The notes under the pieces are model-generated. The model did no database searches. It saw only the letters and a program-made list of their open reading frames with translations, and was not told where the DNA came from. From Bacteroides thetaiotaomicron VPI-5482 (GTDB lineage Bacteria; Bacteroidota; Bacteroidia; Bacteroidales; Bacteroidaceae), in contig NC_004663.1 in the NCBI RefSeq assembly GCF_000011065.1, positions 1,736,001-1,800,000 on the forward strand: a stretch of 64,000 nt of DNA, given 5' to 3'. A program made the position numbers and the translations under genes. Shown one piece after another: positions 17,098 through 25,112 of this stretch (position 1 is its first letter; each line of letters opens with the position of its first letter).

Positions 17098-19256
17098 TAC
17101 AGTAATTTTTTAAATGGAATTTTGATTAATAATTGGAAGTTTCGTCCCGGTTCCGGAATTTCTACTTTCCTGTAAAAACTAAGATGATTGTAATATCTGG
17201 TATTGAAGATATTACGGGCGGTCAGGGTTATTTCTATCTCGTTAGTCCTGCCAACCGGAATATTCAGCGAGCCACCCAAATGAAACAGGTTAGCCCCCGG
17301 TGTACGGTCCTCATTACGGTCTACACGGTTCTGACGGGCAATAAGTTGCCACTCCGCATAAAGCATATAGTGTTTTCTTTGCCATGTCAACGTATTCCGC
17401 ATACCGAACGGCGGAGAAAAACTTAACGGAATATGCTCGTCACAGTTGTAGGTGTAGACGTATTCTCCGGAGATACGGTAATTGAAGTGACGCAGAAAGT
17501 TAATGTCTATCGTAGCCTCCGTTCCGGCAAACAGTGCTTCGGCTCCCGTGTAGCGGTAAATCTGTCCGGCATGCGGCAGAACTGACCATTCGCCTGTGGG
17601 ACGCAGAAAGATGTAGTTACTGAACCAACTGACAAAAGGAGACACGGAAACGGAAAGTCCGTGATATCGCAGGTTGTAGGAAGCATCCATCTGCCATCCT
17701 TGCTCGGATTTCAGAGAAGCATCTCCCTGCTCGTGACGGAAAGTGCCGTGATGTACACCGTTAGCAGCCAGTTCATTGGCTCCGGGGAGGCGGAAGCTAC
17801 GTCCGATGTTCACTTTCACCATGTGCTGAACGGAGGGTGTCCATACCAGTCCCAAAGAAAAGGAATAGTCACCGAAATGCTTTCGGACGGCATGACTGTT
17901 CCATTTATAGGACTCTACTTGTTCATCATCATATCCTTGCCTCCGAAGGTAATCCGCCAGATAAACATCCTCGTGCGGAGAGATGCCAATATAACCATAA
18001 TCATATCGCACGCCTCCACTGACAGAGAGAATGTTATTAGGCTTATACGTCGTAAGCCAGAGCAATCCGGTACTAGAACGATGGTACTCCGGCAACAAAA
18101 ATGAATAGCCGGAAATGTCGTTCTGCTGATGTTGCCTATCCCACCCCAACGTATGCTCCCATGAAGAAGAGCCAATAAAGCGGGCTTTTACCGAAGCACT
18201 GTATGTGTTCAGATCGAAAGCCAGTTCTTTGTCCGGGTCCTTCTCCGGCGCAGGCTGGGAGCCGTAATGAGTATGAAAAGCACTCCATTCCTCCCGATGG
18301 TTATTCTGAAATCCCAAATCACCGGACAGGATCAGTTTCTCCCAAGCATATTGCTGATGTGTGGTTACTTTCAGATGATTTACCTTGCTGTAAGGCAGTT
18401 CGATATTCCGGCTGTCTCCGTCATCTTCTACGCGCGATGCGTCGGGGACACCGTGTGCGCCCGGAAAGAACCCCGTCTTCTGATAGACATTACTGATGGA
18501 ATAGTCTGCTCTATAGCCTTTTCGCTGATATTGGGTGAAAAGGCCGATATTGCGTTCCACTCCTGCCGTATTTTTCAGTTTACGCCCATAGACGGGCATT
18601 TTCTGAGTCAGGTAGACAATGGTATCCGTAGGGATGCGGTAATCACCGAAGTGCTGTTCGGAATAACGGATTTGCGCATACCAGGCATTCTTTTTAAGTC
18701 CCAGCATCAGCGAACCTGCCAGTGTTCCGTTGACGGATTTGCCCAATAGGGTGACATCGCCGAAGAGCATATTCGCAGAAGGTATGGGAGGAGAGGCTAT
18801 ATCAATCACTCCACCCATGGCATCACTGCCGTAAAGCAGTGAGGAAGGACCTTTCAAGACATTGACTGCTTCGATATTGAAGGCATCCAGTTCCAGTCCG
18901 TGGTCGGCTCCCCATTGCTGGCCTTCCTGCTTGATTCCGTTTTCCAATACGGCTATCCGGTTGAATCCCATCCCCCGAATCATCGGTTTGGAGAAGCCGG
19001 AGCCTATGTCCATAGCTTGTACTCCGGGAATGTTCTCCACTGCCTGCATGAAGTTTCCCGTAAAATGTTTGCGCAGAAAATCCTGTTCTATCACTTCAAC
19101 CGTAAGTGCAGACTTCTTGGCTTGACGCTGTTGGTACGACTCGGTCACAACAACATCAGGCAAAAGCATACTCTTGATTGAATCGGACTTCTGTGCGTGG
19201 ACGGGTAAGGTTACAAACAACCCTATTACGCCCGAAATAATTCCGATACGCATCAA
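17097..19256 (-). CDS. TonB-dependent outer-membrane receptor (probable metal or metallophore uptake)
   Basis: 719 residues. The signal peptide ends near VHAQ. A TonB-box-like DVVVTES leads into the plug (about 40-150: MQAVENIPGVQAMDIGSG, MIRGMGFNR, VLKGPSSLLYGSDAMGGVID), and a 22-strand-type barrel ends in FQLLIKIPFKKLL. It lacks the carboxypeptidase-like N-terminal domain of SusC proteins. WGADHGLELDAF in the plug and several histidines in the loops resemble zinc and copper receptors of the ZnuD type. The operon order is small His/Cys membrane protein, receptor, His-rich lipoprotein, which together point to a transition metal. Confidence 0.88.
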   Translation of the reverse strand: MMRIGIISGVIGLFVTLPVHAQKSDSIKSMLLPDVVVTESYQQRQAKKSALTVEVIEQDFLRKHFTGNFMQAVENIPGVQAMDIGSGFSKPMIRGMGFNRIAVLENGIKQEGQQWGADHGLELDAFNIEAVNVLKGPSSLLYGSDAMGGVIDIASPPIPSANMLFGDVTLLGKSVNGTLAGSLMLGLKKNAWYAQIRYSEQHFGDYRIPTDTIVYLTQKMPVYGRKLKNTAGVERNIGLFTQYQRKGYRADYSISNVYQKTGFFPGAHGVPDASRVEDDGDSRNIELPYSKVNHLKVTTHQQYAWEKLILSGDLGFQNNHREEWSAFHTHYGSQPAPEKDPDKELAFDLNTYSASVKARFIGSSSWEHTLGWDRQHQQNDISGYSFLLPEYHRSSTGLLWLTTYKPNNILSVSGGVRYDYGYIGISPHEDVYLADYLRRQGYDDEQVESYKWNSHAVRKHFGDYSFSLGLVWTPSVQHMVKVNIGRSFRLPGANELAANGVHHGTFRHEQGDASLKSEQGWQMDASYNLRYHGLSVSVSPFVSWFSNYIFLRPTGEWSVLPHAGQIYRYTGAEALFAGTEATIDINFLRHFNYRISGEYVYTYNCDEHIPLSFSPPFGMRNTLTWQRKHYMLYAEWQLIARQNRVDRNEDRTPGANLFHLGGSLNIPVGRTNEIEITLTARNIFNTRYYNHLSFYRKVEIPEPGRNFQLLIKIPFKKLL

Positions 19257-19339
19257 TTACAATCTTTTATATAATGTGTAAAATGAATGTGAGGACAAGT
19301 TACAATGAACCTGTCTTCCTAGAAAATATGAATATGTAA

Positions 19340-19654
19340 TTATGCGGCAGGAGGCGCGCGTAGGTGATGCGAATAAGTTCGTTTGCAGACAACCTTATCC
19401 TGGTAAGTAATCGTCTCGTAAGGAACGAGCGTCAATATACAATGAAATTCTACCGGCTGAGGTTCTGTAAAGAGAGAAAGGGAGTATTTACATATCGCAC
19501 AATCCTCGGCATGACTCCGGGAATGGTCGGCATGAGAGCATGACGTTTCATCTTCACTTCCATGATAGTGAAAGGTTTTCACTACAAAGAAGGGAATGAA
19601 TGTCATGAATAACATCCATGCTATGTATGCTCTTATTTTTCTCTTGTGATACAT
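19340..19654 (-). CDS. Small His/Cys-rich membrane protein (DUF2946-like)
   Basis: 104 residues: one N-terminal membrane segment (AWMLFMTFIPFFVV) and then an external tail rich in metal ligands (HYHGSEDE, CSHADHSRSHAEDCAIC), ending in HLRAPPAA. Proteins with a short His/Cys tail and an RxPP ending commonly precede metal-related TonB receptors in Bacteroidetes (DUF2946-like). It is the first gene of the operon, with the receptor 83 bp further on. The exact role is unknown; it may sense or carry metal. A GGGGAG ribosome-binding sequence precedes the ATG. Confidence 0.65.
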   Translation of the reverse strand: MYHKRKIRAYIAWMLFMTFIPFFVVKTFHYHGSEDETSCSHADHSRSHAEDCAICKYSLSLFTEPQPVEFHCILTLVPYETITYQDKVVCKRTYSHHLRAPPAA

Positions 19655-19685
19655 TCTCCCCTATCGTTTTAACAGAACAGTAAGG

Positions 19686-19717
19686 CAAAGATACTCGTAT
19701 GAAACAAAAGGTGCAAA
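19686..19717 (-). promoter_or_regulatory. Promoter of the metal TonB receptor operon (TTTG-N20-TATCTTTG)
   Basis: On the minus strand TTTG lies at 19717-19714 and TATCTTTG at 19693-19686, separated by 20 bp. This is a close match to the Bacteroides -33/-7 consensus, 32 bp before the first start codon. Confidence 0.65.
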
Positions 19718-19850
19718 TTATCTGACTTAATATGTGTTATTAAAAGAATAGTAATAAACGACATTCAATTTTTATTCATTACTTTTGTTTCATAGCATAG
19801 TGACACAATATGTCTATAGAAAATAAAGAATCATCAAAAGATAACAGATT

Positions 19851-20195
19851 ATGAGCGCAAATGACAAATTAACCATTCTTTGGACGACTGACAACAAAGA
19901 TACCGTTTTTAATATGTTGGCAATGTATGCCTTAAACTCTAAAAACAGAGGTTGGTGGAAACATATAAATATTATTCTTTGGGGAGCATCTGTGAAATTA
20001 GTAGCCAACGATACGCAAGTACAGACTGAAATATTAGAGATGTTACAATCAGGAATTACGATTGAGGCATGCCAAGATTGCTGTGAGAATTTCGGGGTAG
20101 CCTCTATCATCACAAATCTAGGTATAACTGTTAGATATATGGGAATCCCGCTAACCGAATATCTGAAAAACGGGGAAAAGATATTATCTATCTAA
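19851..20195 (+). CDS. DsrE/F-like family protein
   Basis: 114 residues with the small alpha/beta layout of the DsrE/DsrF/YchN family: ILWTTDNKDTVFNMLAMYAL, then INIILWGASVKLVAND, then ACQDCCENFGV. Family members relay sulfur on a conserved cysteine or are of unknown function; Cys95, Cys98 and Cys99 are candidates here. It is followed 2 bp later by the ASCH gene, so the two are cotranscribed. A -7 element TACTTTTG lies at 19780-19787. A single copy of the CATAGTGACAC motif seen in the 22-bp array lies just after it (about 19796-19806). Confidence 0.75.
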   Translation: MSANDKLTILWTTDNKDTVFNMLAMYALNSKNRGWWKHINIILWGASVKLVANDTQVQTEILEMLQSGITIEACQDCCENFGVASIITNLGITVRYMGIPLTEYLKNGEKILSI

Positions 20196-20197
20196 GC

Positions 20198-20584
20198 ATG
20201 ATGGAAATAAAACATAGAATACAGTTCGGATGCGATACAGACGAATTGGCAGACAAGGTCTTATCAGGAGAAAAAACAGCAACTTCTTCTTTATATGATT
20301 ATTCTCTTATGAATCAAGAAGAAATTAAAGTCAATGAATGCGCTTCTATACTAGACTCACAGGGCAAAGAAAAATGTATTGTGAAAATTGAAAGAATAGA
20401 GATTGTAGATTTTCAAGATATAACAGAAGAATTTGCTGTCAACGAAGGAGACGGCTGTTTGGATAACTGGATAAAAATACATACAGAATATTATTCTTCA
20501 TTATTGGAAAAGATAGATAAGAAACTGACAGGTAGAACAAAATTAGTGTGCGAGTGGTTTTCTGTAGTATCCTCTAATAATTAA
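20198..20584 (+). CDS. ASCH domain-containing protein
   Basis: 128 residues. Family features are VLSGEKTATSSLYD near the N-terminus, GECAS-like NECASILD, and the VNEGDGCLDNWIKIH stretch near residue 85. ASCH domains resemble PUA folds and are thought to bind RNA; some hydrolyse N4-acetylcytidine. A second ATG at 20201 is an equally good start. It lies 2 bp after the DsrE-like gene. No specific substrate can be assigned. Confidence 0.83.
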   Translation: MMEIKHRIQFGCDTDELADKVLSGEKTATSSLYDYSLMNQEEIKVNECASILDSQGKEKCIVKIERIEIVDFQDITEEFAVNEGDGCLDNWIKIHTEYYSSLLEKIDKKLTGRTKLVCEWFSVVSSNN

Positions 20585-20609
20585 TCCATATATATTTTAA
20601 TTCATTGTT

Positions 20610-21227
20610 TCATTCCTTCTGTTTCCACACATAAAAGACAGTTCGTCCTGCTCCCCTCTTGCGAAGAGTTCCCTCCTTGATGAAAGTATTCAAATCATCA
20701 ATTGCTTTCAATCGGGGGAGTCCGGTCAGTCTGCTATATTCTATACGCGTGATTCCTCCGTTTTTCTTCAGAAATTCCTGCAACATTTGGAGACGGTCTT
20801 CAATGGATATTTTAGCATTGTGAGTTTTTTCATTGGAGTTCTCAACTCGTTCAAGTTCTATCTCCCGCTTTATTTTCTTTTTAAATTCTTTGGAAGTACG
20901 TAAATGAACATTGTCAAAACGGATAGACTCGGCGCGAATTTCTTTCTTAGTCATCACTTTATGGGTACACTTCAACGAAATGCTGAAATGTCCAAGTTCG
21001 CCCAATTCCACGATGTATCCATCCGCCAAGGCTTCGGCCAGTTCATCAACTACAGCGCCAAGTACTCCTTCAATTATATTGTGCGGAAAAGGTTGGTGAC
21101 GGGATACGCGTTCTATAAAATCTTTTTTCGAATAAGTTCCACTCGGAACAATGCGGGCATGAAGGGGTTGTTTCTCCCCTGTATCATTAGGGTCCGGAGT
21201 CTCATACAAATCATAAAATGCACTCAT
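20610..21227 (-). CDS. HU-like DNA-binding protein with C-terminal winged helix
   Basis: 205 residues. Residues about 30-125 are an HU/IHF-like domain (KKDFIERVSRHQPFPHNIIEGVLGAVVDELAEALADGYIVELGELG, split here by my reading rather than by homology search). A basic hinge KKIKREIELERV follows, then a winged-helix-like tail (DRLQMLQEFLKKNGGITRIEYSRLTGL ... RGAGRTVFYVWK). This layout is common in Bacteroidales and differs from housekeeping HU (about 90 residues) by the extra domain. The 22-bp-spaced array at 21329-21414 lies about 100 bp upstream, in the likely promoter region, and may be its own binding target. Confidence 0.75.
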   Translation of the reverse strand: MSAFYDLYETPDPNDTGEKQPLHARIVPSGTYSKKDFIERVSRHQPFPHNIIEGVLGAVVDELAEALADGYIVELGELGHFSISLKCTHKVMTKKEIRAESIRFDNVHLRTSKEFKKKIKREIELERVENSNEKTHNAKISIEDRLQMLQEFLKKNGGITRIEYSRLTGLPRLKAIDDLNTFIKEGTLRKRGAGRTVFYVWKQKE

Positions 21228-21293
21228 TAGTATATTTTTTATTAGTTGTTTATGTGTCTATCAGTTTATTCGCTAACATTTCAGTCCTCTTAT

Positions 21294-21318
21294 ACTAAAC
21301 CTTAACTTTAGTTTAGCA
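21294..21318. other. Short hairpin upstream of the HU-like gene
   Basis: CTAAAC and GTTTAG flank CTTAACTTTA, forming a 6-bp stem in the leader or promoter region of the HU-like gene. It is weak and may be incidental. Confidence 0.3.
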
Positions 21319-21328
21319 TAAAAATAAT

Positions 21329-21414
21329 CGTCTGACAACTGTTTCTTTTTCGTCTGACAGTTGTTAGACGAAAAGATAACAGTTGTCAGACGAAAGTTCA
21401 ACAGCTGTCAGACG
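21329..21414. repeat. Four-unit inverted-repeat array with 22-bp period (CGTCTGACAACTGT core)
   Basis: Two forward units (GTCTGAC starting at 21330 and 21352) are followed by two reverse units (GTCAGAC at 21385 and 21407). The spacing is exactly 22 bp within each pair. Unit A (21329-21343) and unit C (21378-21392) form a perfect 15-bp inverted repeat. Unit B (21351-21370) is itself palindromic (CGTCTGACA-GT-TGTTAGACG). The sequence is unrelated to the 9264 array, but the geometry is the same. It lies between SIMPL and the HU-like gene. Confidence 0.7.
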
Positions 21415-21481
21415 AATAGCTCATCGCATACAAAGGTACAGTTTTATGTAATGCGAACTGTAATTCTTAGCAAGAAAAAAA

Positions 21482-22180
21482 TTATTCAATAGCAAAACGC
21501 GCCGTCATCTCATACCGCAATGTAATAACGCGATATTGCTCAGTGGCAGCTGTCCCCATACTGACATTACTCTGTGCCTGATAAAGAGAATAAGGACTTA
21601 CATAGCTCGAAGCCGGTTCGACAATACGAATGACCTCACCCAGTTTTTGTCCCATAGCTTCCACAAGATAAGATGCCTTTTCACGTGCTGCTTTCAATGC
21701 TTCTATCTTACCTTGTTTACGATAGTTCGGCAAATCCTTGTGCTTCAGCTCCCCGATACGCATGGACTCGATGCCTTTCGTATCAATCTTCTTAATAACG
21801 GCATTTATCTTTTCGAAGTCAGTAAACCGGATGTCCAGTTGCTTACCTATCAGAAATTCTTTTCCTTTCTGACGCCAATAGTCTCCGATTTCCTGCACAC
21901 GAATAGCCTCATCCGAAATTCCCGCTCTACTTAGTACCCGACGCAAATCTTTTTCAATCCATTCCAACGGAACTTTCGTTTTATAATCTTCCGGCTTGGA
22001 CTTCGGCACAAATTCCTCTTTCCAATATTCCTTTATCTGAATCAAAAGATGAATCTCATCCGGCACAACTTCTATTTCAGAAGAACCGGTTACCTCAATA
22101 TATCTTCTCTCACTCTCCTGAGCATCGGCAACAACACTCCATACACATAAAACAATAGCTAATAAAAACAACTTTCTCAT
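21482..22180 (-). CDS. SIMPL domain (DUF541) periplasmic protein
   Basis: 232 residues with a signal peptide (MRKLFLLAIVLCVWSVVADAQ) and a SIMPL/DUF541 domain: YIEVTGSSEIEVVPDEIHL near the N-terminus and the AREKASYLVEAMGQKLGEVIRI segment typical of the family. Function is poorly known; homologues are linked to oxidative stress resistance or vary by organism. It is a stand-alone gene. Confidence 0.87.
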   Translation of the reverse strand: MRKLFLLAIVLCVWSVVADAQESERRYIEVTGSSEIEVVPDEIHLLIQIKEYWKEEFVPKSKPEDYKTKVPLEWIEKDLRRVLSRAGISDEAIRVQEIGDYWRQKGKEFLIGKQLDIRFTDFEKINAVIKKIDTKGIESMRIGELKHKDLPNYRKQGKIEALKAAREKASYLVEAMGQKLGEVIRIVEPASSYVSPYSLYQAQSNVSMGTAATEQYRVITLRYEMTARFAIE

Positions 22181-22252
22181 ATCTCTGAATTTATAATAGT
22201 ACTTAGTTTCTGAATTCCCTGTCCCATATCAGACAAATGTAGTAATAAAAAA

Positions 22253-22915
22253 TCAATCAATGCCTGTTTTTACCATAAAGCTATCCACAAAGTCCATCAT
22301 AACAAGCAAATGTTCTTTATCCATCAACAGGATATCTCCGTCCTTTACTTTATATTTCTGCGGCTCTTTACCGGAAAGAAGCGAAATCACTCCCTGTTCA
22401 AACAGACGCCTTAGCTGAGTGCTGGAAAGAAGAAAATTCCTTTTTAATAAAGACGACAATTTCAGATTAAATTCAAACTCATATTTGATTTGAATCTTTA
22501 TGGTTGCATCGGGCACACGGATTATATCTTCTTTCGAGAAGTTATCCGTAACCTCATATTCTACACTATCATAATCCGTTTTCAAATGATTCCTGCCGGC
22601 AAGTTCGGCAGAAAAAACATATTTCCAGGCTGCTTTCCGATCGTTCATGGAAAAGCTATGAAACAGGACTTTATCTATCAAATCCGGTTTGGTACGTGAC
22701 AGCAAAGTAATGTTGCATGTATTATCGCATTTCACACACCGATATATCAGCCAGACATCGATGTTCTTTTTCTGCGCATTCATTCTAAACTTATCACTAC
22801 AGTAAAACCGGTCACTATCGCAATGACTGCATTTCTTAATTAATAAAGGAGAATTCTTTGCCTTTATCTCCCATGTAAATGTTGTATCCATAAAGCAAAG
22901 TTGGATATAATCCAT
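22253..22915 (-). CDS. DUF1062 domain-containing protein
   Basis: 220 residues. Two CXXC knuckles (CSHCD and CVKCDNTC) near the N-terminus suggest a zinc ribbon, followed by an alpha/beta region with LLSSTQLRRLFEQGVI and an S4-like end KVKDGDILLMD. These features match DUF1062, which is of unknown function. A later ATG (22891) gives a more family-like start (MDTTFTWEIKA). It lies 38 bp downstream of the RteC gene and may be cotranscribed with it. Confidence 0.75.
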   Translation of the reverse strand: MDYIQLCFMDTTFTWEIKAKNSPLLIKKCSHCDSDRFYCSDKFRMNAQKKNIDVWLIYRCVKCDNTCNITLLSRTKPDLIDKVLFHSFSMNDRKAAWKYVFSAELAGRNHLKTDYDSVEYEVTDNFSKEDIIRVPDATIKIQIKYEFEFNLKLSSLLKRNFLLSSTQLRRLFEQGVISLLSGKEPQKYKVKDGDILLMDKEHLLVMMDFVDSFMVKTGID

Positions 22916-22953
22916 TTATAAAATTCACAAGATGTCACAAGATGGCGTGAAAT

Positions 22954-23793
22954 TTATCTGTCGAGCTCCTCCATCATCTTCTGTATTTTATCCTTCAACT
23001 TATCAAGAAATTGTGTCCTGCTCTTCTTCCGATTCCTAATTTCCAAGAAGATACGATAAAAGTCCCCAATCTCGATATTGAAAAGTATCTCGCAACAAAA
23101 AGCGATGTCTTTCAGACTGGTATTTCCATTATTAAAGCATTTGCCCGCATAGATCGCATAGATGAATTCAACCAAGGCGACTTTACTATCCGTCCATTGC
23201 AGCAACTTACTGTCTACTATGGAGGTGAATTTAAGATGCAGTTTGTCTGACAGCGAATCGATCTCGTCTGACACATATTCTATCAAATGACTATTCGCCA
23301 GAATCATTGCAACGCTTGAATCGTGTAAGGTGGTAAAAGAAGAATCCCTGTCCAGCAAATGACAATGAACATCGGAAAGAATATCATAATTCTCACGGAT
23401 AAAATATTGGTTATCAAGTTCGGTCTGACCGGCACGATAATAATCATAGAAGCTATTATTCAAAAATGACTTCTGTATATTTTCCAGCTCCATCTTTAAA
23501 TATTTGCATTGAGCCGACAGGGATTTGCCGACACGGTTCTTTTCAATCTGATATAAACGGATATAAAACATCAGCAAGCCGGAAATCTGCGGTTTCCAGA
23601 CTTTAAAGAACTGAATTTCTTCTTCAGGATTCTGAAATTGATATTCGGCAACTGCCCTTTTCAGCAAAGTAAGTGATGTCTGTATGACATCTATTATCTG
23701 CTTTATCCGCTCGAGAAGGGCAATCGGCTGTTGCTCAATCCTTTTAATTTCTTTTTCTATGTTCAGCTTACTATTTCTTACGAAATTTTCCAT
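22954..23793 (-). CDS. RteC family protein
   Basis: 279 residues matching the RteC layout: FFKVWKPQISGLLMFYIRLYQIE (about 66-88), YDYYRAGQTELDNQYFIR, then SDVHCHLLDRDSSFTTLHDSSVAMILAN, LQWTDSKVALVEFIYAIYAG, and the C-terminal GDFYRIFLEIRNRKKSRTQFLDKL. RteC was first described as the activator of excision genes on tetracycline-resistance conjugative transposons such as CTnDOT. Here no integrase, mob, tra or rteA/rteB genes are in sight, so this is a chromosomal homologue of unknown target. Two in-frame GTCTGACA copies inside the gene are probably coincidental. Confidence 0.85.
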   Translation of the reverse strand: MENFVRNSKLNIEKEIKRIEQQPIALLERIKQIIDVIQTSLTLLKRAVAEYQFQNPEEEIQFFKVWKPQISGLLMFYIRLYQIEKNRVGKSLSAQCKYLKMELENIQKSFLNNSFYDYYRAGQTELDNQYFIRENYDILSDVHCHLLDRDSSFTTLHDSSVAMILANSHLIEYVSDEIDSLSDKLHLKFTSIVDSKLLQWTDSKVALVEFIYAIYAGKCFNNGNTSLKDIAFCCEILFNIEIGDFYRIFLEIRNRKKSRTQFLDKLKDKIQKMMEELDR

Positions 23794-24188
23794 TCATTCT
23801 CAATGTACCCACAGCTTTCGAACCGTCAAAAGGAGTCTGACTAAAAGCCTGAATACCAAATTGCACTCGTCTTAAAAAAACGATGCTGTGAATAATAAAA
23901 TTGATAAAATGAAAAACCGGTTCAAGTAGAAATACTCAAACGAAAGAAATTAGCCTGTGGTTTATGAGGCTAATATTAAGCTATAACAAATTTAAGAATG
24001 GTGCTCAAAATAGTTGCTTTTAGAATTCAGATGCAAATATAACCGATTTTTTATGATTATGTGAAGTTTATATGAAAATTTGAAAACAGCCTGCGGGAAG
24101 CTACAGAAAAATACTATCTTTGCCTTCGGTTCTTCACAAACACAGTGATGAAACCATTCTTTTTAATCACATAAATAATAAAAGAACT
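23794..24188. other. 395-bp intergenic region between rteC-like gene and ABM gene
   Basis: AT-rich divergent promoter region. On the minus strand a TATATTTG element (24041-24034) would give the RteC gene a leader of about 240 nt. In it lies a hairpin, ATTAGCCT/AGGCTAAT (23949-23956 with 23967-23974). On the plus strand TATCTTTG at 24115-24122 is the likely -7 element for the ABM gene. I see no further gene. Confidence 0.45.
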
Positions 24189-24464
24189 ATGATCAGATTA
24201 AATGTTTTTGTTCGTGTAAACGAAACAAACCGCGAAAAAGCGATTGAGGCAGCAAAAGAACTGACTGCCTGCTCTTTGAAAGAAGAAGGATGCATTGCTT
24301 ACGATACTTTTGAAAGCAGTACCCGCCGTGATGTTTTCATGATTTGCGAAACATGGCAGAATGCTGAAGTATTGGCAGCACACGAAAAAACCGCTCATTT
24401 TGCACAATACGTAGGTATCATTCAGGAATTAGCTGAAATGAAACTGGAAAAGTTTGAATTCTAA
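24189..24464 (+). CDS. Antibiotic biosynthesis monooxygenase (ABM) family protein
   Basis: 91 residues from ATG 24189: a small ferredoxin-like fold with IRLNVFVRV, then EEGCIAYDTFESSTRRDVFMICETWQ and AHEKTAHFAQY. The family includes quinol monooxygenases (YgiN) and haem-degrading enzymes; the reaction here is not assignable. A longer reading from a TTG at 24120 would start inside the -7 element, so it is rejected. Confidence 0.85.
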   Translation: MIRLNVFVRVNETNREKAIEAAKELTACSLKEEGCIAYDTFESSTRRDVFMICETWQNAEVLAAHEKTAHFAQYVGIIQELAEMKLEKFEF

Positions 24465-24508
24465 ATGAATGCCAGATAGACGAAAAACACGTCTTCCAGC
24501 CTAAACAT

Positions 24509-24552
24509 AAAAGAGAAAAACAGTCCTTACTTTGGGAATGTCTTTCTCTTTT
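24509..24552 (+). terminator. Weak terminator after the ABM gene
   Basis: A 10-bp stem (AAAAGAGAAA at 24509-24518 with TTTCTCTTTT at 24543-24552), a 24-nt loop and a T-rich tail. It lies between convergent genes. Confidence 0.5.
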
Positions 24553-24606
24553 TTCGTACACAAATGTACCGTTACCTGTCAATTTTATAATCGCTCCAGA
24601 TCAAGA

Positions 24607-25023
24607 TTAGTCAAGCTTTTTATGAATAAAGGTACCTTCAATCCAGTAGGTTGCGTGATTGGCGGTGAACTTTAGCAATACATAGCCCGGATCTGTAGGA
24701 CCACCGGGAAAGTGTTCGATAAACCAGTCCTGCCAAAGTTCCTGCTTCAGTTTCTCGTCTGTCACGACTTCCACTTCTCCCATCAATGCCACACTGTCCC
24801 CCTTCTCCTGAAAACATAATCCTGCTTTCGGATTCGATAAAAAATCAATAGTCTTTAATGAATCCGCTCCGGTGGACATCCAGATAGTGGAAATTCCTTC
24901 TGCTGCAATTTTACTCATTGGCACAGGACGGGGATAGCCTTCCTTGTTCACAGAAGCAAGGGTGACAACTTCGCATTTCTGCAATAACTCCACCGCTTTC
25001 TCTTTCATAGTTTTTGTTGACAT
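24607..25023 (-). CDS. Pyridoxamine 5'-phosphate oxidase family (FMN-binding split barrel) protein
   Basis: 138 residues with the split-barrel pattern: LQKCEVVTLASVNKEGYPRPVPM, then IWMSTGADSLKTIDFLSNPKAGLCF and VALMGEVEVV. This is the general-stress/PNPOx-like group that binds FMN or F420; the substrate is unknown, and it is not PdxH itself (shorter, without the phosphate-site motif). Single gene. Confidence 0.83.
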   Translation of the reverse strand: MSTKTMKEKAVELLQKCEVVTLASVNKEGYPRPVPMSKIAAEGISTIWMSTGADSLKTIDFLSNPKAGLCFQEKGDSVALMGEVEVVTDEKLKQELWQDWFIEHFPGGPTDPGYVLLKFTANHATYWIEGTFIHKKLD

Positions 25024-25112
25024 AATCTTATTGTATTTATTTTATTTCGCCACAAAGATAACGGCACAGATGTCCGTTCTATTGTAAAAAATCGACTTTT
25101 ACTAATCCGGTG

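Noticed and set aside
23245..23273. Two GTCTGACA copies as a third 22-bp array
   Set aside because: They lie inside the RteC coding sequence, are 21 bp apart and lack the rest of the core.
22954..23793. Evidence for an integrated conjugative transposon
   Set aside because: There is no integrase, relaxase, tra gene, resistance gene or direct-repeat boundary around the RteC homologue.
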